Below are positions 24,075 through 32,504 of a DNA stretch of 46,563 nt, one piece after another. The stretch comes from an uncultured Paracoccaceae bacterium (lineage in GTDB: Bacteria > Pseudomonadota > Alphaproteobacteria > Rhodobacterales > Rhodobacteraceae), in the NCBI GenBank assembly GCA_938028765.1, contig CALIZF010000032.1:1-46563 (forward strand), given 5' to 3'. The stretch's first letter is position 1; each line of letters opens with the position of its first letter. Position numbers and translations under genes: made by a program. Below the pieces are notes generated by a model. That model saw only the letters and a list, made by a program, of their open reading frames with translations. It was not told where the DNA came from and did not search any database.

Positions 24075-25037
24075 TCAGGCCACGCCGGTCAGCGGATCGG
24101 CGCGCACCGCCTGCCAGACCGCCGCCTGCATCAGCGCCGCGGCCTCGGGCGTCGGCGCCTGCGCAGGACTGCCGTCCGCCCGCCGCAGCGCATGCGGCAG
24201 CCCGGCCGGGTCGCGGCCGTAGAGCACCGCGAAATGCGTCAGCGCGATGGCATAGAGGCCGAGGTCGCCGAGGTGGATCGTGTCCAGCCGCCCGTCGGGC
24301 TCGCGGTGGAAGAGGGCAGTGCGGTCGGGCAGGCCGGGCACACCCCGCCCCTCGGCCGCGCGGATCACCGCCGCCAGCGCCGGGCCACCCGGCACGACCC
24401 GGATCGCCGCCCCCGGCAGGCGCGCCAGCGCCGGGCGCAGCACCTGATCCACCCACAGCGCGCCCTGGTCGGCGTCGATCCGGTCGAGGAAGCCTTCAGG
24501 ATCGTCGAGGTGATGCCAGGTCGTGTAGAGGTAAAGCCGCACATCCCCCCGCCCCGCCCGCGCCCGTCCGGCCCAAAGCGCAAGGTGCCGCGCGCTGTCG
24601 TGCCAGCGGATGGCATCGCGCAGCTCCACCATCTCGGTCAGCACCACCGCGTCGTAGTCGCCGCTGTCCAGCGCCGCCTCGGCCGGGCGGAAACGGGGAT
24701 GCGCGTTCTCGACCTCGAACCCGGCGACCTTGGCCGGCCCGGCCCAGTGGTTGGCCAGCGATGCGCCCCAGCCCAGCTGGCTTGCGTAAGCATGCCCCGG
24801 CCCGAGGGCGGCATCGGCGAGTTGCGCCAGCATCGCCGGCATGTCGCGCCCGACGAGGCTGTGGCCGAGGTGGTAGACCGAAACCGGCCCCGCAGGCGGC
24901 GCCGACCGGTCGGCGAACCGGGCGGCGAAGGCAGCATCGTCGAGCCGCGGCGGCCGCGCCCATGCGCGCCAGCCGAGCCACGCCGCCCCGCCCGCCGCCA
25001 GTGCTGCCGCCCCTGCGATCAGCCCCCTGCGCATCAT
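24075..25037 (-). CDS. SGNH-hydrolase-like membrane-anchored or exported protein
   Basis: A 320-residue protein with an N-terminal signal or anchor (residues about 2-26, [21 protein letters not shown]). The start of the fold reads VSVYHLGHSLVGRDMP, where GHS takes the place of the GDS of SGNH esterases. The end reads DTIHLGDLGLYAIALTHFAVLYG, which supplies the Asp-x-x-His pair. This fits an esterase or acyl-group-handling enzyme acting outside the cytoplasm on the polysaccharide. Its N-terminal half is reminiscent of the N-terminal part of the neighbouring 829-residue protein, which lies 87 bases downstream on the same strand. Confidence 0.78.
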   Translation of the reverse strand: MMRRGLIAGAAALAAGGAAWLGWRAWARPPRLDDAAFAARFADRSAPPAGPVSVYHLGHSLVGRDMPAMLAQLADAALGPGHAYASQLGWGASLANHWAGPAKVAGFEVENAHPRFRPAEAALDSGDYDAVVLTEMVELRDAIRWHDSARHLALWAGRARAGRGDVRLYLYTTWHHLDDPEGFLDRIDADQGALWVDQVLRPALARLPGAAIRVVPGGPALAAVIRAAEGRGVPGLPDRTALFHREPDGRLDTIHLGDLGLYAIALTHFAVLYGRDPAGLPHALRRADGSPAQAPTPEAAALMQAAVWQAVRADPLTGVA

Positions 25038-25126
25038 GCCCGGCCCTTCCGCATCCCCTGTCGCAGCCCTTAAGTTAGGGTCGGCGATGCGCCCCCGCCA
25101 GCCGGGGCGCGGCGGAAAGGGCGGCG

Positions 25127-26371
25127 ATGGACCGCGACGGCACGCTCGCGATCTATGCCTCGGTCCCGCTCTACCGGGATCCGGGCGGCGGCCTGCTGCT
25201 GGAGGATCAGGCCTGCAACGGCCTGCGCCTGTGGGCCGCGAACTTTGCCCGCGTGATCGCGCTCATGCCCATGGCCGACGGGCAGGCGCCGGCGGCCTGG
25301 GTGCCGGTGGACGACATCGGCCCCGCGCGCGACCGGGTCGAGTTCGTGCCTCTTCCAGTGGCCTGGACGCCGGGCGCCTTCCTGCGCGCCCTGCCAGGCG
25401 CGCGGCGCCGGATCCGCGCGGCGCTGGCGCGGGCGGATTACATCAGCCTCGCCATCGGCGGGCTGATCGGCGACTGGGGCTCGGTCGCCTGCATCGAGGC
25501 GCACCGGATGGGCCTGCCCCACGCGGTCTGGACCGACCGGGTCGAATCCGCCGTTGCCGCGGCCGAGGCGCGGACGGCCCCGCGCCTTGCCCGCCGCCTG
25601 CGGTTGCGCGTGACCGCGCCGGTCATGGCGCGGCTCGAGCGGCGGCTGATCGGCAAGGCGACGGTCGGGCTGTTCCACGGCGCGGAAACGCACGCGGCCT
25701 ACGCCCCCTTCGCCCGCGCGGCCGAGGTCGTGCACGACATCCACCTGAAGGCTGCCGACCACATCGCCCCCGTGGCGCTGGCGGCCAAGCGCGCGGCGGC
25801 CGCCGTCGGCCCCTTGCGGATCGTCTATGTCGGCCGGGCCGACGCGATGAAGGGGCCGCGCGACTGGGTCGCGGCGATGGCGGCGCTGGCGGCGCGCGGG
25901 ATCGATTTCACCGCCGCCTGGCTGGGCGACGGGGCCGAGCGCGCGGCGATGCAGGCCGCCGTGCAGGCGGCGGGCCTTGCGGGCCGCGTGGCGCTGCCCG
26001 GCTTCGTGCGCGACCGCGAGGCGGTCTTCGGGGCCCTGCGCGCCGCCCATGTCTTCGCCTTCTGCCACAAGACGCCCGAAAGCCCCCGCGTGCTGATCGA
26101 GGCGCTGGCCTCGGGCACACCGATCGCGGGCTACAGGGGCGCCTTTGCGGCCGACCTGATCGCCGCGCATGGAGGCGGCATCCTGACCCCTCGCGACGAT
26201 CCCGCGGCGCTGGCGGACGCGATCGCCGCGCTGGCGGCCGACCGGGCGCGGCTTTCCGACCTGATCGGCCGCGCCGCCGCCGATGCCGCACCCCTGACGG
26301 ACGAGGCGGTCTTCCGCCACCGCAGCGCGGTCATCCGGCGGCACCTCGGTCCGGTTCGGCAACGGCGGTGA
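25127..26371 (+). CDS. Glycosyltransferase family 4
   Basis: A 414-residue GT-B glycosyltransferase. The donor half shows RIVYVGRADAMKGPRDW, AAWLGDGAERAAM, VALPGFV and the ESPRVLIEALASGTPIAGY motif with the two donor-binding glutamates. The N-terminal acceptor half has FHGAETHAAYAPF. It is expected to build the repeat unit. GGAAAGG lies upstream of the ATG. Its last 41 bases overlap the convergent end of the phosphopantetheinyl transferase gene, so the downstream ends of the two transcripts overlap. Confidence 0.9.
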   Translation: MDRDGTLAIYASVPLYRDPGGGLLLEDQACNGLRLWAANFARVIALMPMADGQAPAAWVPVDDIGPARDRVEFVPLPVAWTPGAFLRALPGARRRIRAALARADYISLAIGGLIGDWGSVACIEAHRMGLPHAVWTDRVESAVAAAEARTAPRLARRLRLRVTAPVMARLERRLIGKATVGLFHGAETHAAYAPFARAAEVVHDIHLKAADHIAPVALAAKRAAAAVGPLRIVYVGRADAMKGPRDWVAAMAALAARGIDFTAAWLGDGAERAAMQAAVQAAGLAGRVALPGFVRDREAVFGALRAAHVFAFCHKTPESPRVLIEALASGTPIAGYRGAFAADLIAAHGGGILTPRDDPAALADAIAALAADRARLSDLIGRAAADAAPLTDEAVFRHRSAVIRRHLGPVRQRR

Positions 26372-26996
26372 CGATCAGCCCGCCCTCGGCCCGCCAGCGC
26401 CCCGCGAAGGCATGGCCCTGCGGCAGCGCGCCCGAGGCGCGCTGAAGCCGCGCGCTGAAGGTTCCGCCCGGGTCCAGCCGCACGGCGAGGTCGGCGAAGT
26501 CCAGCCAGGCGCGAAAGCGGGGGAACTGTGCCTTGAAGATCGCCTCCTTGGCCGAGAACACCAGCCGCGCGGCGTTCGGGTGCCCGGCGCTCGCCCGTTC
26601 GGCAGGGGTCGAGACCACCGGCACGAGATCCTCCGGCAGGGGCGCGTCGGGCTCGACGTCGATCCCCGGCAGGATGGGCGACCGCGTGACCGCGGCGAGT
26701 GCAACCCAATCGCAATGCGCGATCGACCCGCGGATGCCCGGCGGCCACAGCGGCAGCCGGTCGGGCAGGCGCGGCAGCGACACCGGCGGCAGCCCGAGGC
26801 CCGCCAGCGCCGCCCGTGCCGCCGCCCGACCGGCCGCGAACTCGGCCTGTCGCTTGGGCACGGCGCGGGCGACGGCCGCCATCTCGTCCGGCCAGGCTTC
26901 GGCCGCGCCGACCGCAACGGCGCCGACCGAGACCGTCTCGGGCAGCACCGCACGCACCAGACGCAGGGCCAGCGCGACGGTGCCGCCGCCCGCCAC
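26331..26996 (-). CDS. 4'-phosphopantetheinyl transferase, EntD/Sfp-like
   Basis: A 221-residue enzyme that moves phosphopantetheine from CoA to the serine of carrier domains, switching on the ACP and PCP of the two megasynthases upstream. Family motifs in order: KRQAEFAAGRAAAR, SIAHCDWVALAAV, GIDVE (Asp113, Glu115, metal site) and FSAKEAIFKAQFP (Lys150, Glu151, Lys155). The start is a GTG at 26996, one base after the NRPS stop, with a G-rich binding site overlapping the NRPS end; longer frames run back into NRPS coding sequence. It is the last gene of the PKS-NRPS operon. Confidence 0.92.
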   Translation of the reverse strand: MAGGGTVALALRLVRAVLPETVSVGAVAVGAAEAWPDEMAAVARAVPKRQAEFAAGRAAARAALAGLGLPPVSLPRLPDRLPLWPPGIRGSIAHCDWVALAAVTRSPILPGIDVEPDAPLPEDLVPVVSTPAERASAGHPNAARLVFSAKEAIFKAQFPRFRAWLDFADLAVRLDPGGTFSARLQRASGALPQGHAFAGRWRAEGGLIVTAVAEPDRGAAG

Positions 26997-26997
26997 C

Positions 26998-29900
26998 TCA
27001 GCCCCCGCCGCCGCGTGCGGCGCGCAGGGCGCGCCGCTGCGCCATCGCATCGGCCCGCGCCGCCGCCCGCCCGGGCGGCTCGGCCGCTGCGGCGGGCGCA
27101 GGCGACGGCCCGGCCTCGAGGTGCGCGGCGAGGTCAGCCAGCACCGGAAAGCGGAAGATGTCGGTGATCGACAGCTTCGGCGCATCGAGCGCCGCCCGGA
27201 TCTCGCGGTGCGCCTGCACCGCCAGCAGCGAGTGACCGCCGAGCGCGAAGAAGCTGTCCCGCATCCCGACCTGCGGCACGTTCAGGATGCGCGACCAGAT
27301 CGCGGCGACGGTGGCCGCCACACCCTGCGGCGGGGCCGCCGCAACGGCCGCCGCCGGCACGGCCGCGGCGGGGGACGGCAGCGCCTTGCGGTCGATCTTC
27401 CGGTTCGGCGTCAAGGGCAGGGCATCGAGCGCGACGACATGCGCCGGCACCATGTGCGCGGGCAGCCGCGCGGCCAGGTGGCGCATCAGGCCGTCGGCCG
27501 CGAAGCCCGGCCCCGGCACCACATAGGCCACCAGCCGCACGTCGCCTGGCACATCCTCGCGCGCGATCACCACGGCCTGCCGCACGCCGGGGGCGGCCTC
27601 GGCCGCCGCCTCGATCTCGCCCGGCTCGATCCGGTGGCCGCGCACCTTCACCTGCGCATCGGCCCGGCCGAGGAAATCCATCCGCCCGTCCGCCCGCCAC
27701 CGCGCGAGATCGCCGGTGCGGTAGAGCCGCCCGGCCGGCGTCTGCACGAACCGCTCTGCCGTCAGGTCGGCCCGCTGCCAGTAGCCGCGCGCGACACCCG
27801 CCCCGCCGATCCACAGCTCGCCCGCCACCCCGGCCGGCACGGGCCGCATCGCGTCGTCCAGAATGTGCAGAGTTGTAGTGGCGATCGGCGTGCCGATGTC
27901 GCAGACGGCGGCGCCGGGGTCGGCCTGTCCGGTCGTGGACCAGATGGTGGTCTCGGTCGGGCCGTACATGTTGGTGATCGTGGCCGCCGTCGCCGCCCGC
28001 AAATCCGCCGCCAGCGACCCCGGCAGCGCCTCGCCCCCGATCATCAGGTGGCGCACCTGCGCCAGCGCCGCCCGCGCCTCGGCGTTGCCCGCGATCATGC
28101 GGGCCATCGAGGGCGTGCACTGCAGGTGCGTCACCCGGTGGCGCACGATCTGCGCCGCGATCGAGAAATCGCCCGCCGCCGCCCCCCCGCCGGCGTTGGC
28201 CTGCACCACGACCTGTGCGAGCGGGCGCAGGCCCGCCAGCACCGTTGCGCTCGGGATGCCGAAGTCGATCAGGCAGGCGACCTCGTCCACCCCGATGCGC
28301 TTCAACTGCTCGACCCGCGCCATCGCGTCCGCGACGGTGCCGAAAAGGCCCGAGTCCTCGAAATACCGCTGGAAGGCGAAGTCGAGGATCCCCTCCATCT
28401 CCTCGCCGGACAGCGCGGACAGATCGAGCGCCTCGGGGTTCTCGATCCCAGCGGGCTTCTTGAAGGCGGGAAAGGCCCAAGCATACTGCTTGATCAGCGC
28501 CGCGGCCGACCGCAGGTAGTCCCGCATCGGCCCCCGCGCCGCCGCGCGCGCGGCGTCGCGGGTGTCCGCCAGGAAGGTGTGCAACATCAGCGTGACCGTC
28601 CCCGCGGCCGGGTCGTGCCCCGCCGCCGCCCGCGCCCGGCGGTAGACGGCGATGCGCCCGGCCACCTCGTCGATCGACTGGCCCAGAAGATGCGTCAGCA
28701 CATTCACCCCGAGCCGCCCGGCCTCGACCCAGGTTTCCGGGTTGCCCGCCGTCGTTACCCAAGCGGCCAGTTCGGGCGAGACCGGACGGGGCTGTGTCAC
28801 CACCGCCAGCGGCCCGTTCGGACCGGGGAATTCCACCGCCTCGCCCCGCCACAGCCGCCGCACCTGATCGAGCGCGGCGAACATGGCGCGCTTGTTGGCA
28901 GGCGGCGCGTTCTCGGGCCTCAGGACGAAATCCTCGGGCTGCCAGCCGCTGGCGAAGGCCAGCCCCGCCCGGCCGGCCGTCAGGTTGTCGATCACCGCCC
29001 AGTCCTCGGCGATCCGGGCGGGATGATGCAGCGGCGCCACGACCGAGCCCGCGCGCACCGCGAGGTTCCGCGTCACCGCCGCCACCGCCGCACCGGTGAC
29101 GGCCGGGTTCGGGTAGGGGCCGCCGAAGGCGTGGAAATGCCGCTCGGGCGTCCAGACGGCCCTGAAGCCGTGGGCATCCGCGAATCTCGCGCCCTCAAGC
29201 AACAGGTCGTATTTCCGCGGCCCCGCGCCGTCGTCGTTGCCCCAGTAGTAGAGGCTGAAGTCCATGCCGCGGTCCGACCGGATCGCGCCCCCCGACACCA
29301 TCGCGCGGTCGGCATCGCCCATCAGCACCACGGTCAGCCCGCGCGCGAGCGTCCAGAAGAGTTCCAGCACCGAGATGTCGAACGACAGCGAGGTGACCGC
29401 GAGCCAGCGGTCGCCGGGCGCATGGGGGATCCGCGCGTCCATGCCGGCGAAGAAGTTCGCGACGTTCCGGTGCTCGACCATCACGCCCTTGGGCCGGCCG
29501 GTGCTGCCCGAGGTGTAGATGACATAGGCAAGATCGTCCGGCCCCGCCCCGCCCGCGGGCGCGGTCGCGGGTTCGGCGGCCAGCGCAGGGTCGTCCAGCA
29601 TCAGGCGCGCGGGGCCATCGGGGATCAGGCCGGCATGGGCGGCGTCGGTCACCGCCACCGCCGCCCCGCTGTCCGACAGGTAGAACGCCAGCCGATCGGC
29701 GGGATAGGCGGGGTCCATCGGCACATAGGCCCCGCCCGCCTTGAGAATGGCGAGCGCGCCGATCACCAGGTTTTCCGTCCGCCCGCAGCAGAGCGCCACC
29801 GGCCGCCCCGGCCCGACCCCCAGCCGGCGCAAGGCGTGGGCGGCACGGTTTGCGGCCGCGTCGAGCGCCGCGAAGGTCGTCGTCCGATCCTCGACGATCA

Positions 29901-31521
29901 GGGCTGGGGCATCGGGGGTGCGCGCCGCCTGCGCGGCGAACAGGCCGTGGATCGTGGCGGGTTCGACCGGCGTTCCGGTCGCGTTCCAGCGGTCGATCCG
30001 GGCGGCGTCGGCGGCGAAGGGCGCGGCGGGCAGACGCCCCCCGGCCAGCGCCGCGGCGATCTCGGCCAGCCGGTCGGCCAGAAGGGCCACTGCCTCGGGC
30101 ACGAGACGCGCGCGATCGGCGTGCAGGATGCCCGCATCGGGATCGACCGTAACGATGCTGCCGGCCACCGGCCCGGTGCCGAAGCCGACCGCGGCCTGCG
30201 GCAGCGGCCGAGGGCCGATCGCGGGGTCGCGCGCGGTCAGGTCGGCGGCGAAGGCGGGGTGCCGGCGCGCCCGCTCCAGCGCCGCGGCGGGCGCGGCATC
30301 GTCGGCGGAACCGGGCAGCGGCAGGCGCAGCGGCGCCCAGCCCGACAGATAGCCGGGCGCAGCCGGCCCCGCGGCATCCGCGAGCGCCAGGTCCGCCCCC
30401 GACCCCAGCGTTCCGGCCCAGACTGCCATCGCCGCGGCCCTCTGCCCCGCCGGCAGCGCCGCCAGCGCGGGCACCGGCACGGCGACCCAGTCCGCCGGCG
30501 CGTCCGCCGGCCGCGCCAGGCCGACCTCCACCGGCGACAGGGCCGCCAGCGCCGCGCGGTGCCGCTCCTCCGCGGGGGTGACGGCGGCCAGCGCGGCGGT
30601 CAGCCGCGCCGCCTCGGCCGCCGGCAGCGCGGGCAGGACGTCGCCCGGCCGCGCCACCGAGCCGGGGCAGCGCGCCCGCCCGTCCACCTCGGCCATCCGC
30701 AGGATGCGCACCGCGCCGTCCGCCGCGGCCACGACCAGCCCGTCCGGCCCGGCCGCCAGCACCGTTCCCGGCGCGCCCGCGCCGGGCGCCGCCTCGGCCG
30801 CAAGCGCAAGGAACACGCCCGCCGCCGTTTCGACCTTCGCGCAGGCCACGGGGTTGCGGTAGCCCGGCCCGTGGTCCAGCGCGCGGACAAGGCGGAGGAT
30901 CGACGCCGCCGGCGCCGACCAGTCGATCCGCGCCGCTGCCGCCGGGCGGTCGTTCCGCCCGTGCCAGGTGCGCAGCGCGAGGTCCTGCGGGCGGGGGGCC
31001 AGCGTCCCGCCCTCGATCCCCGCAAGGACCTCGGCGAAGGTCTCGATCCCGGCCTCCATGCAGCGGGCGTTGAGCGTCAGCGCGGTGTCGTCGGGCGCGA
31101 TGGCGAACCGGCGTTCGGCAAGGATGCGCCCCTCGTCCACACCGCCCTCGATCAGGTGCCAGGCGACGCCGTGCCAGGCCTCGCCCTGCAGGATCGCCCA
31201 GACCGGCGCATTCAGCCCCGCATGGCGCGGCAGCGGGCCGTCGTGAAAGTTCATGGCGCCCGCCCGCGCCAGCGCCAGCAGCTCGGGCGGCAGCACGAAG
31301 AGGTTCGCCGCACTCACCAGCCAGTCGGCCGCCACCCCCGCCAGCCGCCCCGCCGTGCCCGCGTCCTGCACCTCGACGCGCAGTCCCGCGCCCTCGGCCC
31401 AGCGGCGCACCTCGGCCGCGCGCGTGACCACCGCGACGACGGCATGGCCGCGCGCCAGCAGCGCCTGCCCGCACTGGACGGTCAGCGATTCGTTCCCGAC
31501 GAGGATGGCGGCGATGGTCAT
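26998..31521 (-). CDS. NRPS: formyltransferase - degenerate C-like region - A domain split by LLM monooxygenase - PCP
   Basis: A 1507-residue multidomain synthetase. Residues 1-300 are a formyltransferase with Asn91, His93 and Asp129 matching the catalytic Asn-His-Asp of Fmt, plus an Fmt-like C-terminal part. Residues about 315-505 resemble the tail of a condensation domain but have no HHxxxDG. Residues about 520-740 and 1106-1380 are the two halves of one adenylation domain (YTSGSTGRPKG, FDISVLELF, NMYGPTETTIW, YRTGDLARW). Between them, about 752-1105, is a MupA/Atu3671-type luciferase-like flavin monooxygenase (SLYYWGNDDG, WTPERHFHAFGGPYPNP, FASGW). Residues about 1400-1470 are a PCP (GGHSL, Ser1431). 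No thioesterase. The pocket reads D715, I716, L719, Q1134, M1160, G1162, M1185, I1193, W1194 and K1375, close to the known glycine code. The ATG overlaps the preceding GT2 stop by four bases. Confidence 0.93.
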   Translation of the reverse strand: MTIAAILVGNESLTVQCGQALLARGHAVVAVVTRAAEVRRWAEGAGLRVEVQDAGTAGRLAGVAADWLVSAANLFVLPPELLALARAGAMNFHDGPLPRHAGLNAPVWAILQGEAWHGVAWHLIEGGVDEGRILAERRFAIAPDDTALTLNARCMEAGIETFAEVLAGIEGGTLAPRPQDLALRTWHGRNDRPAAAARIDWSAPAASILRLVRALDHGPGYRNPVACAKVETAAGVFLALAAEAAPGAGAPGTVLAAGPDGLVVAAADGAVRILRMAEVDGRARCPGSVARPGDVLPALPAAEAARLTAALAAVTPAEERHRAALAALSPVEVGLARPADAPADWVAVPVPALAALPAGQRAAAMAVWAGTLGSGADLALADAAGPAAPGYLSGWAPLRLPLPGSADDAAPAAALERARRHPAFAADLTARDPAIGPRPLPQAAVGFGTGPVAGSIVTVDPDAGILHADRARLVPEAVALLADRLAEIAAALAGGRLPAAPFAADAARIDRWNATGTPVEPATIHGLFAAQAARTPDAPALIVEDRTTTFAALDAAANRAAHALRRLGVGPGRPVALCCGRTENLVIGALAILKAGGAYVPMDPAYPADRLAFYLSDSGAAVAVTDAAHAGLIPDGPARLMLDDPALAAEPATAPAGGAGPDDLAYVIYTSGSTGRPKGVMVEHRNVANFFAGMDARIPHAPGDRWLAVTSLSFDISVLELFWTLARGLTVVLMGDADRAMVSGGAIRSDRGMDFSLYYWGNDDGAGPRKYDLLLEGARFADAHGFRAVWTPERHFHAFGGPYPNPAVTGAAVAAVTRNLAVRAGSVVAPLHHPARIAEDWAVIDNLTAGRAGLAFASGWQPEDFVLRPENAPPANKRAMFAALDQVRRLWRGEAVEFPGPNGPLAVVTQPRPVSPELAAWVTTAGNPETWVEAGRLGVNVLTHLLGQSIDEVAGRIAVYRRARAAAGHDPAAGTVTLMLHTFLADTRDAARAAARGPMRDYLRSAAALIKQYAWAFPAFKKPAGIENPEALDLSALSGEEMEGILDFAFQRYFEDSGLFGTVADAMARVEQLKRIGVDEVACLIDFGIPSATVLAGLRPLAQVVVQANAGGGAAAGDFSIAAQIVRHRVTHLQCTPSMARMIAGNAEARAALAQVRHLMIGGEALPGSLAADLRAATAATITNMYGPTETTIWSTTGQADPGAAVCDIGTPIATTTLHILDDAMRPVPAGVAGELWIGGAGVARGYWQRADLTAERFVQTPAGRLYRTGDLARWRADGRMDFLGRADAQVKVRGHRIEPGEIEAAAEAAPGVRQAVVIAREDVPGDVRLVAYVVPGPGFAADGLMRHLAARLPAHMVPAHVVALDALPLTPNRKIDRKALPSPAAAVPAAAVAAAPPQGVAATVAAIWSRILNVPQVGMRDSFFALGGHSLLAVQAHREIRAALDAPKLSITDIFRFPVLADLAAHLEAGPSPAPAAAAEPPGRAAARADAMAQRRALRAARGGGG

Positions 31522-32474
31522 GCGGCATTCCGTGTAAGACGCTGGAGGGCGTGGCGGGCGAGGTCGGTCAGGTGGCGCGGCGGAAAATGCGGCGGCCCGC
31601 GCTCCACCATCCGGCGGGCCTCGTTCATGACGCCCCCGGCGAGGTGCGCCGCCGTAGCGGCCAGCGCGTAGGCATGGCCGTGATTCTTGGCAAAGTAGTG
31701 CCAGCGGCTGTCGAACCAGTAGCGCGGCGTGCGCGACCAGCGTTTGGCCCCGGTCGATTCCGACCCGATGTGCGCGACCCGCGCAGCGGGAACGTAATGC
31801 GTGGGAAAGCCCGCGCGGGCCGCCCGAAGGCAGAGGTCGGTTTCCTCGAAATAGAGGAAGAACCGTTCGTCGAAGAGTCCGACGCGGTCCAGCACGTCCT
31901 GCCGGATCATCACGCTGGCGCCCGCAACCCAGTCGACCGGGCCGGCCGCCTCGGGCAGCGGCGGCGCGACCACGCGGTGCCGCAGGAGACGCGAGATCGG
32001 GCCGATCCGCGCCGCGCCCTCGAACTCGCCCGCAATGGTGGGAAAGCGGAAGGCGGTCAGATGCGGCGCGCCGTCCAGCCCGTGGACGAACGACCCCGCA
32101 AGCCCCACCTGCGGGTGCGCCTGCAGATAGTCGCGCAGAACCGCGATGGCATCCGGCGCGGGGAAGGCGTCGGAGTTGAGGAGATAGACGAAATCCGGCC
32201 GCGCGCCGCCGGGCAGGCCCGCGCGGATGCCGTGGTTGTTGCCCGCCCCGAACCCGCCGTTGCGCCCCGCCTGCAGGACGCGCACCCTGTCCCAGCCGCG
32301 GGCCGCCGCGCCCTCGGCCATCGCCGCAAAGGATCCGTCCTGCGAATCGTTGTCCACGATGGTGACGGCGCCAGGGATCCCCTCCATCGCCGCAACCGCC
32401 GCCTCGGCGGCGCGCAGCGTCATGGCGGAGGTCCGCCAGTTCAGGATCACCACAAGCACGCTGCCGCCCGCCAC
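31518..32474 (-). CDS. GT2 glycosyltransferase, rhamnosyltransferase-like
   Basis: A 318-residue GT-A glycosyltransferase. The start of the fold is VLVVILNWRTSAMTLR and TIVDNDSQDGSF. The DxD-like region is YLLNSDAFPAPDA, and the acceptor/catalytic motif is FLYFEETDLCLRAARAG, as in WbbL-type rhamnosyltransferases. The GTG at 32474 is chosen: GGAG lies about 8 bases upstream, within a 13-bp repeat that spans the PKS stop. It sits 17 bases after the PKS stop and overlaps the NRPS start by four bases, so a sugar transferase is built into the synthase operon. The natural reading is that it glycosylates the product or the polymer repeat. Confidence 0.9.
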   Translation of the reverse strand: MAGGSVLVVILNWRTSAMTLRAAEAAVAAMEGIPGAVTIVDNDSQDGSFAAMAEGAAARGWDRVRVLQAGRNGGFGAGNNHGIRAGLPGGARPDFVYLLNSDAFPAPDAIAVLRDYLQAHPQVGLAGSFVHGLDGAPHLTAFRFPTIAGEFEGAARIGPISRLLRHRVVAPPLPEAAGPVDWVAGASVMIRQDVLDRVGLFDERFFLYFEETDLCLRAARAGFPTHYVPAARVAHIGSESTGAKRWSRTPRYWFDSRWHYFAKNHGHAYALAATAAHLAGGVMNEARRMVERGPPHFPPRHLTDLARHALQRLTRNAA

Positions 32475-32504
32475 CGCCCTACTCCGCCGCCCTACTCCGC
32501 CGCC
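32474..32504. repeat. 13-bp tandem repeat across the PKS stop and GT2 start
   Basis: The plus-strand unit CCCTACTCCGCCG occurs at 32477-32489 and 32490-32502, and the match extends to 2.4 copies in total (32474-32504). On the minus strand each copy contains GGAG followed by TAG. One copy provides the PKS stop codon and the other the ribosome-binding site of the GT2 gene. It looks like a slipped-strand duplication. Confidence 0.8.

Noticed and set aside
26997..27185. Extended N-terminus for the phosphopantetheinyl transferase
   Set aside because: The extension lies inside the NRPS end and is Arg/Pro-rich without family similarity; a GTG at 26996 with a G-rich site starts the conserved part.
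26533..31671. Long plus-strand open frame opposite the NRPS
   Set aside because: It runs antisense to clear NRPS domains and shows only low-complexity Arg/Gly/Pro sequence.
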